This document shows, in pieces, positions 1-14,300 of a stretch of DNA of 64,000 nucleotides (within the stretch, counting starts at the first letter, position 1; every line of letters starts with the position of its first letter). The DNA is from Panopea generosa (lineage: Eukaryota; Mollusca; Bivalvia; Adapedonta; Hiatellidae): assembly GCA_029582155.1 (NCBI GenBank), contig CM055898.1, forward strand, positions 34,278,955 to 34,342,954. Direction: 5' to 3'. The notes under the pieces are model-generated. The model did not search any database. It had not been told where the DNA came from and worked only from the letters and a program-made list of their open reading frames with translations. The translations under genes and the position numbers were made by a program.

Positions 1-2332
1 GTAATGAATTTAGACCAAGTGATTAGAGTTAAAAGGACCAAAAAAAAAAAAGAGTTAAACTTGAACCAGTCAAGTAATTTTTAGTTTATTAAAATTTCTT
101 GTCCAAGAAAATCTTTAGAAAACTGGACAGACATGGCACTTAAATAGAAGATACTGGGAATAAATAGCAGGCACTATTCATATTTATAAATTGTAAATAA
201 CAGAAAATAAAAGTTTATGTTTAGTGCCAGAATAGTGCATAGATAAGACTTCTTAAAATCTGCAAAGTCTAATATCCTGGATAGTATTTAACGAGTATAT
301 ACACTAAATATGGCTTTATACACTGTTCAAATGTAAAAATAATTTCAATTTTTTGTTTACAAAATTTACAATAATTTTTTGCAGAAAACTGAAACTACAA
401 CTTTTTTTCTACCATTCAAATAAACAAATAATATTCAAAATGGAATTTTCAATTTTGAAAAAAAATAGAAAGTGATTTATGAAACTTTGTACAGTGTTAC
501 ATCTATAAACGACTCAGACTCTCTCATACACAAATATTATTCAATTCCATTTCTTTGACACGTGTAAAATAACCATAAAATAAATTTGTATTCACATATC
601 TAACACAACAGAAAAACAATCAATGACAGAAAAAATGTATAAACGTAGGCTTTGGCGATGGAAACTTAAAAACACAACATGAATATATCCAGCAAAACAA
701 ATGGACATGCACGAAAAAATAATAAATAAACAACTGAAACTTTTACATATATTACACTGAGCACAACAAACAGTTGAAAACAAACGTGGAATTTGTACAC
801 TAATTTTTAGACTGGACAGAAAGAAATTTACTTAGACATCAAAAAAACAAGAATTCTGCCTCAACTTGCTTCAACATGCTATTTTTAATTAATACCACAT
901 TTTTTTTTTACATTTCAATATCAAAACTGGACGCAGCAATATCTATTTCAAATACCATTCCCACGGAAGCCTTTTCTTCAAGAAAACCTTTTTTCCAAAT
1001 GATCGGAACAATGCCAGTACAAAGACAACTGTCTAACACTTCAACAGTTTCCCTTCAAGACAAACGAGGATAAAATTATTCAAGAGAAACAACCTCTCTG
1101 GAGAACAAACAACTAGATTGTTGTCATAACGGATACAAAAAAACAACAAAACTTAAATGAGTCATTGCGCAATATTTGCCCCTAATGCAGCAACTTCATT
1201 CAGCAAGTTGCCAAGTTTGTTTAACTGTCTGCTTTCAAGATGACCATTTCAAAATATACCTTTGGTATAGTTACTTAAGTAGAAGGTAGACATTGTTACT
1301 TACACAGTAAACATAATAAACCCATTTGTATTGTCAGTCTTTTCTTTTCAATATTCTGAAATTAAGCTTGACCCTTTGAAAACTTTTATATGATAAAAGT
1401 AACAAAAATAGCAATATCTTTTTTACTTCATCATCCGCCCAAAGGAAGTTTTTATTAGTAAACGTAAAAAAAACCAAAAAACAAGCCCAATACTTCTTTC
1501 TTTAAAGTTTCTTTTTAAAATATCAAAACACATTATGCAACAATACACCAATGTTGTAAACATAACTAAACATTTTCTGCTTTGTATTAAGCCATAATGA
1601 AACAAGACAAGATAAGATGAAACTGTTTGTGAAGATAGATAAAGGAGTGAAGTTTGGTATTGGACGACTCATTGAACCATTTCCAAAATGATCACCTCAA
1701 AACGAAAAGAACCAAGCAGGAATTTATTGTTTAACTTTATGTAAAGTAATGATCACGTGACATGACAGTATTATCAATGCAGATCATAACTCTGGAGAAT
1801 GGGGAAGAAGGATGAGAATAATTCCAGTTTCATTTCCACACCTTGCATAATGTTTCGAGGAAATTAAGTAGAAAACGTGAAATGAAAGAAGAAAACGAAA
1901 CCAAACACACAATGATTTCAAAAAGGAGTCACAGACAAAATTTTACACCAAATAGAAAAACAAACTGTTAAAAAAATATCCAAAATTGTGTGAAAACAAA
2001 AAATTATTTAAATATACATGTATATATTTATATATAATGTATATATAAATCAATATGTTTATCAAACTTTTAAAGGATGGCAGATTCCAAAAACAAAATT
2101 CCCCAATATGATAAAAATAATTGTTGATTTTTTTTCAATTTGAAGTGTTTTTTTTTTTAAAACAGTTTTCTGTTTTTTCACTATCTAGTCAAATGATCTA
2201 CCACAATATCAACGTTGTACACACACATTCACAGATGTATGTGTGCGTATCCACACAGTGTGTGTAATGCATTACTCGCATACGTGTGAGCATAAATGTG
2301 TGTGTGTATACACTTGTGTATGGGGATTATAC
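1..2332 (-). other. Intron (partial) downstream of the 63-nt CELF exon
   Basis: AT-rich sequence with poly-A/poly-T runs and no sign of RRM3 coding sequence on the minus strand. It is taken as the 5' part of the next intron. A 3' UTR of a short isoform cannot be excluded, because several AATAAA-like hexamers occur, but such hexamers are expected by chance here. Apart from the CA/TG tract near the exon I see no structured element. Confidence 0.6.
2228..2322. repeat. CA/TG-rich simple sequence next to a CELF 5' splice site
   Basis: Interrupted TG/CA dinucleotide sequence on both strands. On the transcribed (minus) strand it reads as ACACACACA, CACACTGTGTGG and ATACGCACACATACA blocks, beginning about 10 nt after the donor of the 63-nt exon. 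Such CA-rich intronic elements near donors are known hnRNP L targets in vertebrates; a function here is inference. Confidence 0.8.
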
Positions 2333-2395
2333 CTGGATTGTTGCTTGCTGCGGCCAAAGCCGTCAAAAGTTGTTGAATATTCAGGGCATTTACAC
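2333..2395 (-). CDS. CELF1: CELF exon, linker (63 nt, symmetric), last one in the window
   Basis: Acceptor TTTTGCAG precedes 2395 and donor GTATAA follows 2333. Phase 1 to phase 1, 21 codons: (G)[19 protein letters not shown] then P(G). Vertebrate CELF2 has GMNALQLQNLATLAAAA at the equivalent position, so this is the Ala-rich linker segment, part of the region with regulatory roles in vertebrate CELF proteins. It can be skipped without frameshift. The donor is followed within about 10 nt by a CA/TG-rich tract (2228-2322). No later CELF exon could be found between here and position 1. Confidence 0.94.
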
Positions 2396-5300
2396 CTGCA
2401 AAATCAGCACATCTTAAGTGATATAAAAAATGCACTGCACAGACAAGAAAAATTTATTCGACAACTTCCCTGAACAGGGACCAAGAAGTTTATACAAAAA
2501 TTTGATTGTTAAAAAAAAAAGACAGTAACATCAAACCATTAATAGATATCAATAAAATGATAAAAAAATTAAACCTCCAGCAACAGTTCAAAGTTGTATC
2601 TCGGATTACTGGTATTTCTACATATAAACATTTATATGGCAAATTTTAAGCTCTGAAAGCTTAGAGGTGCCAAAACAATATGCATTAGTTATGTCAACTT
2701 GGATATCACATAGAACCCAAAGGACATTCGATTGTGCCACATATCTGGGCACAAAAATCTCCCAACAAGTGAGAAATGCATTTTAGGCAATGTACCTCTT
2801 ACCTTCCAGCCCTTAAAACACACCGTAATTGTATCGCTTAGAAACTTGCAAACATATACTGTCTATTATTAAAAGAAAGTTTCTTAATAGGCAAAAGATC
2901 AAACATTTTACAACAAAACACAAACCACGGTTGATGATTTGACAACATATAAAACATATAAACATGTTAACATATATACACGCTTCCATTCAGAAACATT
3001 CACTTTGCCAACCACCTAGATGTTAACACAGGTGATTGAATGAGAGGCACATTCATGAAATATCACCATTTATACTCCAGGTTTAATTTCCTCCCAACAA
3101 TTAAATCTATTTAAAAGTTGAACAACTGTTAATTGGTTAAGGCATTCATGTAACTAGCTAAACAGTACTTGTAAATATCTTGTGCACAAGAAACAAATGA
3201 CTTCATGCTCAGAACCCATGTTGATTTATGTTAAACAGTGTTTGCTTGCTTTAACCAGGGGCCCCGTTTAACTAACATACGTAACACTTAAGAATTTCGT
3301 ACAAATTGTGATATCCAGAAGCGTCTGTATTTGAACAGTATTTTTTGAAAATTTTAGAAAGAATACTTTTTTTTATAAGACTTACAAACAATCGTGAAAT
3401 AAGTAAGCGACACACCAAACGAATTTTACCATCTTTTTTTCACGACTTCAAAGTTTACATTAAGAAATTCGAACATACTATTCGAAATTACTCACATTAT
3501 TGAAATGGGCCATAAGTGTGTGTGTTTAAAGCTGGGGAGACATCATTGCATGTTGCTGTCTGTCGCAGTGATTTTATTTTATTTTATTTTTTTTTTAAAT
3601 TTTACTAAATATATTCTTCCTTACTCACATTCAGTTTTAGCGTTAGAGTAAGACCTCTGAATGAATCCAGAGTACAACCATCCTTTTGACAGTAGTAACC
3701 AACAAACTGTCTTCTCACATGAAGTATTTGGTCAGAGTTGGGCTCAAGTCAATGACAGTGGTGATGGGACAGGAGAGTGTACTTGAAACAGCAAGTTCAG
3801 GCGGAGTCTGACAACTCGGAATGCAGCATGACCAAAAATAAATAACTATTTTAAACATTTTCTCTGAGTTGGTTCCCAGTAACTTTGACAGTTTTAACCC
3901 TTATTAACACATGCATAGTTTACTTATCTATTAAAGAAAAAGAAGTTGTTTGCTAGCAAACATCAAAAGGGAACCTATTAAACTCACTTACAGGAAAACT
4001 CAATTCCAATTTTCGATGCTCTTCATGTTGAAAGTTTTATTATCTGGCTAATGCAAGCAAACAAACAGTTTAATATAACTGTAAACAGGTTTTCTCTGCT
4101 GTTATATTAATGGACGAATCTGGATTTTATATCTTATCAGACATTTAACAATTTTTTGTTTTTGTGAAGTTTTAAGGAATAAAACATGCACCGATCCCAT
4201 GCCAGTAGATTTAACCCTCTGTACTAGCCTACTTGGTTTTAATAAAAACGCATTCCGCGCAATCTTCCCTCTTTTTTGCACTGCTGGATAGTGTTGATAT
4301 TGCCATTCAGCACAGAGGCATTTTTCCTGAATCCTTCCAAAGAGGTAGCTTAGTTCCCATATCTCTACTCTTAAATTTCCATTGAATCGACTTTGGGTTA
4401 ATCTTTAAGGGTGAATTGGAATTTCATTTGAAGATTTCATAAAATATTCCAGAAATTTAATATATTAGCTGAATTTTTAACACAGCAAATAAACGGTATT
4501 ATTTCGAAATAAACATGTATATTGTGGAATGAAATAAAGAGTTATGTAATAAAAATGTTAAAGATAACCATTGAGATTACAGCAAAGTCGATACAACAGA
4601 AAACAAGATTTATTACAGCAAGTCATTTTCCTTTCGGACTCCCATTTCAACTGTATTTATTTTACTATGTTTCCTAATGAAACCTGTAAAGGACGATTTG
4701 CTAACTTGTAATTAGACCCCGCGTGGCTGACTTCAGCTTCGTTCCAGCAACAGTGGAAGAAATCTTACCTAAGTTACCCATATTTGCAAACATTCCAAAG
4801 TTTCCAGTTGCCATGGCTTGCTGTAAAAGCTGAAAAAAATAAGAATAATTAAATTTTTGCATATGTACGAGTAATTAACTGCCACAAGGATAGACAATTT
4901 TGAGCATGGCCCCAAAGGAAGAATTGTGTTTTTCTATATTTGTTATTTATGGTTCAATACCTGGGGTCGTATCCACTAACATTCTTGAGAATATTTTCAG
5001 TCTTTAGCTTGAAAATCCAAATTTCCACATTAGATATCTTGTTTACCATGACAGTTAGAATAATTGTTTGAGTTATTTTGACTTTATGTTAGGGGTTACT
5101 ACATGCTTGCAAACTTGGGTCTAAAAAATGGTCTCTTGTGTGTTTTTCAAAATTCATTCTTGAATTCAAGTCTAAGAATATTCATTAGAATGGTTGGTGA
5201 ATACCACCCCTGAACACTATAGATAATCCGAGACTCGTTAATTATTAGTCCAATACTATATATTCCTTGAATTCCTTAGTTAAATGCAATGGCGATTTAG

Positions 5301-8300
5301 GGGCTTGGGTGTCTAAAACAGCAAAGGCCACCTGCATAACATAGATATTGACATATAGAGTTAAAGAACTTAAATCATGTTTCTTTTTTTTTTTTCACAG
5401 CTCATTATTATATAAATGGCAGCTTATTGAGTTATTCAGTCCAGCTAAGGAGATACATTACATTTTCCAAGTAAACTGTTATAAACATTAAATAAGAATT
5501 TTTCTATTCTTCCTTAACATGCTCAGAGCACACAATATCATCCACAACATGTCTGGAATTGACAGATGAGGCCGTTATTGAGTTCCTTATTGAGTTCCTT
5601 CGAGACATACGAAATGACTTAAATATGAAATACTTGCAGTGAAGCTAGAATAAATCAATTGTGACAGGCTATCAGTAGAAAGCCTGGAAACAAAACATGT
5701 AATCAATTCTCCCATTCTTAACAGTGTCACAGTAACAATGTTTCTACAGCTTTCTACCAGACATGCCAGACAGATGATAATTAGTAGCACATCGCTATCT
5801 ACTGATTTACCAAGATGGCCGCAAAGTCACTCTACACCATAATAAATCCATACTTAACATACTTTACATATTCGCTCTTCAATATTTTAACAAATTAGTC
5901 CAGCAACTGTTTCACCGATACACACATAAGAAACAAATATATAAGTTTGTATAGAGTTTTTCTCCTTTTTTTCTTCAGTATTTCAGTTATTTAATGGCGG
6001 TCAACACACGTAACCAATGTTTTTATGACCTGCTAGGTGGTTTAATGGTATTAAACACATCTTATCTCTGCAAGCCACCGACTTCTTCCCCACAAAATAT
6101 GAGGTGCAGGATTCATGGCCGTAGCCAAACATCACAGAGACTTTTTTTTTTATTGATAGAATCACAATTGCTTCATGGCAAATCCATAAACACCGAACCC
6201 TCTTCAAGAGAAATATACATACTGCAATATACTGAGGTCCTAGATTGTTGATACCCCCGCCACCACCTGTGCCACCACCCCCAAACTGCATCAGCATATT
6301 AGCATTCATTTGCTGTAATTTCTTCTGTTCCTTTTCTTTCTGTGTATCAGCAAATTTAACAACTAGTGGTGAACTGCAGCCCTGAAGAGAACAAATTGAA
6401 AACAAATTAATTCAATTCTTATAATGTCCACTTACTTGTCATCGCTGAAGTCTAGAGTTCAAGCCGAGTTCAGTGCAAAGAATTTTCTGCGGACAAAACT
6501 GGTTATACGTGGCAATTATAACAGTTATTAGTCATATGTGGAAAATGGCATAAAACCCAATTAAAAATATATACAATTTTTCTGAAAATTATCTTATTGG
6601 AATGGTCAATATGACCTAAAAGTTCATGTACACATGTGTGGGTCCTCCATGGGCAAGGTCTTAATCTTTCTCATCTCAAGACTATTTAACACTCACTGTT
6701 GAAGTCATGGGTTCCAGCCCAGCTTGTTCCAAATTTATGTGAAAATGGTACAAAATTTCTCGCAAAAGGTTCTTCTCAGATTTAATGTCGTCATTATGTA
6801 TCCAAGGTATTGTCTGCTTATAAAATTGGACGCCATAAAATAATATAATCCGTAATGTCTTGAAATGACAGGGGTTCTTTTTTAACTCAAACTTTTTAAT
6901 TATTTTTTAAAGTATCAAACACAAACTTAGCAATATTTTCCTATGGATATGTTACAGTATTCACCAGGTTACCTCTTAAAAGTGAAACACAATTTCAGAA
7001 AGAAGACAAATTAAGACTACCTGGTAGCAGCAGGTCATGATGTATAAGTTCACTAGTACGTAACAATTGGTACATTTCTCTATTATTGTCTAATCTTCCC
7101 CCATATTTTCGCTCATTTCGCCCATCAGGGAACACTTGGTGGCTGCTGAGACAATGGTAGCTAGTAAATCTATCTTGATACATGTGCCGCTGACATGTTT
7201 ATAGGACGTGTAGAACCACAGATATGTAAGAAGACCTTCTAGAGTTAGTTTCTCTTTTTAGCTCCCAATCCTTACATAGCCAAATCCATTATAAACTAGA
7301 CACGCGGCAGAAAGCAAGCCAACCATGCGCAGATGTAATTAGGCATAAATCAGGTTCGCTGTGTACACCACTGATTGATCCTAACTCCGTAGACCGGGGT
7401 TAAAGAGATGTATTCTATCTGACCACCAGTGAATTATTTCGCATCAATGAACACAATTGATTAAACTATGTATTTCATTGCCAGACAGAGGAGTTGGACA
7501 ATGTGGTACGACAATGACGATGTCAGTGAAGGGTATATGAAATGGTTAGTATTCCCTAAAGGCGTGTCCATGGTAAAAGTTCATTTAGTACATTCACCTT
7601 GACAAGTACAATTATACTCCTCGATGTGTGTAATAACAGGACATCAGAGTAATGCAATACTGAAGATTTATTGAAAGATTTAACTGAAATTTGGTATTCA
7701 ATAATCACTAAAATATGATATAGCAGCAAAGGAGTATTTTATAGCTTAAATGTGAAAGCTGTTTGAAGCCAGCAGTTGACATACATACCTCCATGGTCTG
7801 TGAGTGATGCATGTTCTTGATGCAATTTGTTGCTGATTGTCTGTTTGAATATGTAATGAAAGCACAACCTGCAACAGAAATATAGAATGAATTTATTGTG
7901 CAATATATTTCACAGTAAAGAAACCAAAACATGTAAAAAGAACTGAGATTTCTTGTGTGTGTAATCCACAAAAATTAAAGCACAACTTAAACATTTGGGA
8001 AATGAAAACATAGAGAGTAAAAAAAATGAGAACTTTTTTTAAGTCCACAGAAATGAACACACAACAAACAAAAGAACTGTGAAACTGGTTGTTTATTTTA
8101 CAGAAATGAAACCACAGCCAGTAAAAGAACTGAGAAATTGGTTGCATATTTCACATTAATAAAGCATGATCTAATACATTAATGTCTCCCAATGATTGGA
8201 ATCATGGAGCCTGTGATACATTATTAACTGCAAGAAGACCAAGATGTTTTAAAGTTTGCAATTGGAGATAAGAAATATGTATAAAGAACAGTTACAGCCC

Positions 8301-11300
8301 TAAGACAGATGCTTAGGAGTTTTTTGCTTTGTAAATATATAGTTTCTTCACAAACATGATTCTCTTTATAGGTGTAATATATACGAACAGGGACTATTTT
8401 TTTTTCTGTCTCTTTAAAGAAGAAACACATTATGTCAAAACAGATCAATTGTTTTTTAATTGGATTAACAGATAACATAGATGTCTTTGTATATATATAT
8501 ATATATGTGTGTGTGTGTGCGTATGTATGTGTGCTTACATGTGTACGTGTGTGTGCATGTAGAACACAAGTCTTACCTCGACTTTGACCATTCTGGTCTC
8601 TTAAAACTGTACAATCTTCTATGTTACCAAATGGAGCAAACATCATCTTTACGTCAGTTTCACTAAATTTCTTTGAAAGCATCCCTATAAATAGTTTTCT
8701 TTCTTCTGCAAAAAAAATAATTGTATAAACAATGAATTGTTTGCAAAACAACATTAATATATGATAAAAAAGGTATTGTTTTATCATTAACAAATGTTAA
8801 ATCAAGTCAATCTTTATATAAAATTTCGAACAAAAAGACAATCAACATTTTAAGACTCAGTTCTAATCAAAAAAATTAATTAATAAAAATTTTATATGGA
8901 CATTCCATTGTTTGATGTACAAAACTAGAAATGCGTCCACGGGACACAGATGCCCCCGCTTTGTACTACATTGTAGATGGCAGCTATCGCAAATTTCAGC
9001 AAGTTTGACTCAAGTGTGATTCCGTCCATTATCGAACTTGACCTGGGTCTTGTTGGTATAAAGCAAAATATCAAGTTTCATCAAAATCGGTCCATCAATA
9101 AAGATTTCAGAGGTTGAAAACCGTCAGTCAATCATAATCCAGGTCACCTAATTAATATGAGCCAATTCCATCCATTGTCGAATTTGACCTGGGTCTTGTT
9201 GATATAAAGCCAAATATTGTTTTTCGTCAAAATTGGTCCATAAATAAAGACTTCAGAGGCCGGAAACTATCAGCCAATCAGAGCCCAGAACACCTTATTA
9301 CTATATAGGGATTTTGACGGAAATCAGACTTGAGCTGTAGTTTATCACCATTCATCTTTCTACTGAATATGAATAAAATCCATCCAATCCTTTAAGAGAT
9401 ATCAAACGGAAACCAATTTCTTGACATTTGTCAATAATCTAAGTCCAAAAAGGGGCATAACTCCATTAAAAACCATCAGACCAGAATGAAATATGAACTT
9501 GACCTGTATTACCTGAATATGAAGTCACAAACCAAATTTGGTTTAAATCTGTTCATTAAAACTAATGATATTACTCAGAAACCATTTTCATATGTACAGA
9601 CATTGAAAATGGCGGGGGCATAAAAATACTGGCTGAGAAATAATGTTCAATACACAATAGCTTATTTCAAAATGGTAAAAACAACACTGGCAATTTCATA
9701 GTTTCTGTTCTCTTTTCATCCTCTTACTTCACATGAAGCACGCACAACTTCATCAATAAAACACTATTCACTCACTTTTATGAATTATTTTGAGACAAAA
9801 TGGTATGTGCATGCAATGTTCCCCAAAGAAACACAGTGGAGAATTCTGTTACACACTGGCAACAGACACAATTTGTCAGGAAATTTACACACATAAAAAT
9901 ACAATAAATAGTGTTTAATATTTAGCATCATTTTATGCCATTGAGGGGTAACAGACAACCAGTTAGCCTACCCACTCTTTCCTGGGGTCCTGGGAGGTTA
10001 ACCAGTATGGGAGCATACCAGTTTACAAAAGACAACTTTCCCACATGAATCAGTGGTGGGAGACGGATGACAATAAGAAACAAAGCCGTATTTCAATCAT
10101 CACAGAGAATGTGGCCATGCAAGCTCATGATCCCTAGATTGAGCGCTACTGCCTGAGCTAACCAGACCTGGATAAAATTACAATAAATATAAATTGTACA
10201 AAATGTATAGTCATGTGTATCAGGTATTAAATGAATATGTTTCAATGAATGAAATAACACTCCTACCACCAAACACACACATGCACACACACACAAACAT
10301 ATTTACCTGCAAAAAAAATGCATTCATACAAAAAATACAGATCTATATAACATACAGACTGGAAAGAGCTGATCATTGAAGAAAACATTTATTATTGAAA
10401 TTGGATGAAACCAGACATGTGCATTGTCAAAATGAGATTTTTTAATTTCAATCAGGAAGTATTCATTGAAACAAGATGAGATTTATTGAAAACAGCTGTA
10501 TTCATTTTTTTTTTTTTTTCAACAATTATAGAATGACCCCTAAAAAATACATCCCCGCGGCAATGCATTTCATAAGTGGGGTATTTATTAGAACTCCTAG
10601 AAATTAACTTGAATTTGTATGTCAAAGATCAACTTTCATAGGGGCAAGTCATTTTTATTGGGTCGGGGAGAGAGGGGGATTTACTTTTAATTTTTATTAC
10701 TTTCAGGAATGGGCTGGCTGAATATTACTACAAATATGACGATATCCAATACTGCAAAACTAACAACTAGTCAGCTACACAACACTTGACCAATCCTGTA
10801 ATCAAAGTTACTTGTCAGATAATTAAATCTTATATTTTTGACAACTTCACAGCCTGGTTTCCATGGAAACACATAAAACATTGTTATTAGGAATTATATA
10901 TACTTCAGGCGGCTCATTAGACAAAATGTAAGAAAAGTAGTTCTGGCATTACCATTAATCTCAAACCATGGCATAATATTTTAAGTATAATTACATCTTC
11001 ACTACAAATATCGTGTCCAATTATCTGCAATTATTTCATGTGTTTGCCAGGTTGTTTTTTTCTTTACAAGTAATAAATATCACTCATAATTATGTTGTAT
11101 GAGAAGTATGACAAGGTGCCCAACATTTAAAAACTATGGACCCTGGAAACAAAGTCAAAGTTTACCTGTCAGACCTCACCAGTGTTTTTTTTCACCAGTT
11201 TGGGAAGACGACTCACACCCTTGGAATTGGGAATTTTAGCGGCATTTTCATTAACATTGGGAAAACTTTTGCATTAAGTTTATTTGTTCAACTTTATAAA

Positions 11301-14300
11301 AATGTGCAAACTTGCTACTCTGGCTGTTTAATTAAAGAATCAATGTCATACTCAATTCAGAATGGGGAAAACTTTGTTTATTTTATCAAGGAATTATGGC
11401 AAGTTTCAATTTACAATTATTGAAGCTTTCAATTGGGAAGTTTTACAACTCAGTTGGGAAAAAAAGATACTATTTGCCATTGGGAATATGACCCAATAAT
11501 TGCTATAAAATTGGCCGAAAAAAAACACTGCTCTACCACCTTTGGTCAAAAGTGGTCTAACCACTCATATTGGATTCATATAAATTTGCACTATTTTTGC
11601 ACCAAGGTGACCTTTGATGGTGACTTCAAAGCAGTAAGGCTTGTTAATTTTGCTATATGGTGTTTAGCGTCGCTTTCAACAATTTTCCAGTTATACTGTG
11701 ACAGTGTCTACTTAAGCGCTGTTACACTAGAATATCATGCCACAGACACCTGGTATGATACCCCACCCAGTCACACTATACCAACACCGGGCCGATTTAA
11801 ATGTTATTTTTAGAATGGGGGTCCTGGTGTTGTAAGTTTGAATAGCCGCCAGGACACATTCTCTGTATTGGTTGATATATGTACCACATTGCGTCTTAAC
11901 TGTCATTTGTCTCTCATCACTGATTCAAGTGGGAAAGACTTGCAAAGATGGATGTGCACTAGAAGTGGTTAACGTTCCCTGATCCCAGGAAAGAGTGGTC
12001 AGGTTTACGGCTCTTTGGCATAAAAGTGATGCTAAACATTCAAAACAAAAAGAGAAGATACACAAGGTCCCACAAACCGTCTCTGCTCTCTTTCATCCTT
12101 ATAGAATAAAATGATATGATCTACAAATTACAACACTTCTTTAGCGCTATCGTAACCTTACTTATTGATTCTGTCACAATTGTTGCAATTATGCATCAAT
12201 GAAGCAGTATGCCCATGAAATCTATTAGATTTTGAAGCAATTCCACAGTACGCTTTCTTGCTTTCTTCGGTCATTTACATATCAACACATCTCTCCTGTT
12301 CATTTACATCATATTCTAAAATGCTGTCAAATCCATTTTCTGTAAGACTGGATTCACTTAATGAAAGTAATCAATAAATATATCTGTGAAGTCGTGGCAA
12401 TGAAATTACTGTTGACAGTGGCGGCGGATATGTAAGAAAGGCTATCAGGAGTCCCTGAGGTGCCATTGTTTTAAGTAATAATTGATCCATCTCCTACATA
12501 ATAACACCCTGTAGGCAGGTAAACAAGCTGTCCAACTGTTTCCCTTTTCCCTATTGTCTTTTTTAATGTTTAAAGGCATTAATAATGTATACATACTCTC
12601 AATAAAGGATTGTCAGTGTGTATCCAAACTCCCACATCTCTCATATCTGTCAGTATAAACTATTAAACTAACTGGCTGCCCTATCTGTTACTGTTTATGA
12701 CTATACTCTCCATATATAATCGTCTTATCTGCCATAATTTATGCATAATCTCTATAAATAGTAACCCTTTCTTGTACTGGGACTTCCTATGAACAGCTGA
12801 CCTGTATGCATGTCATATTTAATGCATACTCTCTATAAACAACTGCCCTTTCACCTAATATATTAAATAATTTATGCAAACTTCCTATAAACAACTGCCC
12901 CCTTCCCCAATATATTTAATAATTTATGCATACTTCCTATAAACAACTACCCCTTCCCCCACTATATTTAATATTTTATGCATACTTCCTATAAACAACT
13001 ACCCCCTCCCCCAATATATTTAATAATTTATGCATACTTCCTATAAACAACCGCTCCCTCCCCCAATATATTTAATAATTGATGCATACTTCCAATAAAC
13101 AACTGCCCCCTCCCCCAATATATTTAATAATTGATGCATACTTCCAATAAACAACTGCCCCCTCCCCCAATATATTTAATATTGTATGCATACTTCCAAT
13201 AAACAACTGCCCCCTCCCCCAATATATTTAATGATTTATGTATGCTTCCTATAAACAACTGCCCCCTCCCCCAATATATTTAATAATTGATGCATACTTC
13301 CTATAAACAATTGCCCCCTCCCCCAATATATTTAATAATTGATGCATACTCCAAATAAACAACTGCCCCCTCCCCCAATATATTTAATAATCTATGCATA
13401 CTCTCTATAAGCAACTGACCCTTCCCCCAATGTATTAAATAATTTATGCATACTTCCTTTAAACAACTGCACCCTCCCCCAATATATTTAATAATCTATG
13501 CATACTCTGAATAAACCACTGACCCCTCACCCAATATATTTAATAATTTATGAATACTCCCTCATACTCCCTAAAAGCAGCTGCCACTCTCCCTATATAT
13601 CATAATTAATGCATACTCCCTTATAAACAACTACCCCCCTTAAAATATATTTTTATTTATGCATGTTTCCTTATAAACAACTACCCCCCTTAATATATAT
13701 CATTATTTATGCATACTCCCTTATAAATAACTACCCCCCTTTAATATAATTAATGCATACCCCCTTATAAACAACTACCCTCCTTAATATATATCATCAT
13801 AAATGCATACTCCCTTATAAACAACTACCCCCCTTAATATATATCATCATTTATGCATACTCCCTTATAAACAACTACCCCCCTTTAATATAATTTATGC
13901 ATACTCCCTTATAAACAACTACCCCCCCCCCCCCCCTTTAATATAATTTATGCATACTCCCTTATAAACAACTACCCCCCTTAATATATATCATCATTTA
14001 TGCATACTCCCTTATAAACAACTACCCCCTTTTAATATAATTTATGCATACTCCCTTATAAACAACTACCCCCCTTTAATATAATTTATGCATACTCCCT
14101 TATAAACAACTACCCTCCTTAATATATATCATCATAAATGCATACTCCCTTATAAACAACTACCCCCCTTAATATATATCATTATTTATGCATACTCCCT
14201 TATAAACAACTACCCCCCCCCCCCAACACACACTTAATATATATCATTATTTATGCATACTCCCTTATAAACAACTAGCCCCCTTAATATATATTTATCA

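Noticed and set aside
1..2332. 3' UTR and end of the CELF gene
   Set aside because: RRM3 codons (for example an equivalent of CFGFVSYDNP) are not found on the minus strand, and the 63-nt exon has a normal donor. Treated as intron, with a short isoform not excluded.
11136..11813. Two successive open frames on the plus strand
   Set aside because: No domain. The second runs into the SINE fragment at 11690, which shows it is not a conserved coding region.
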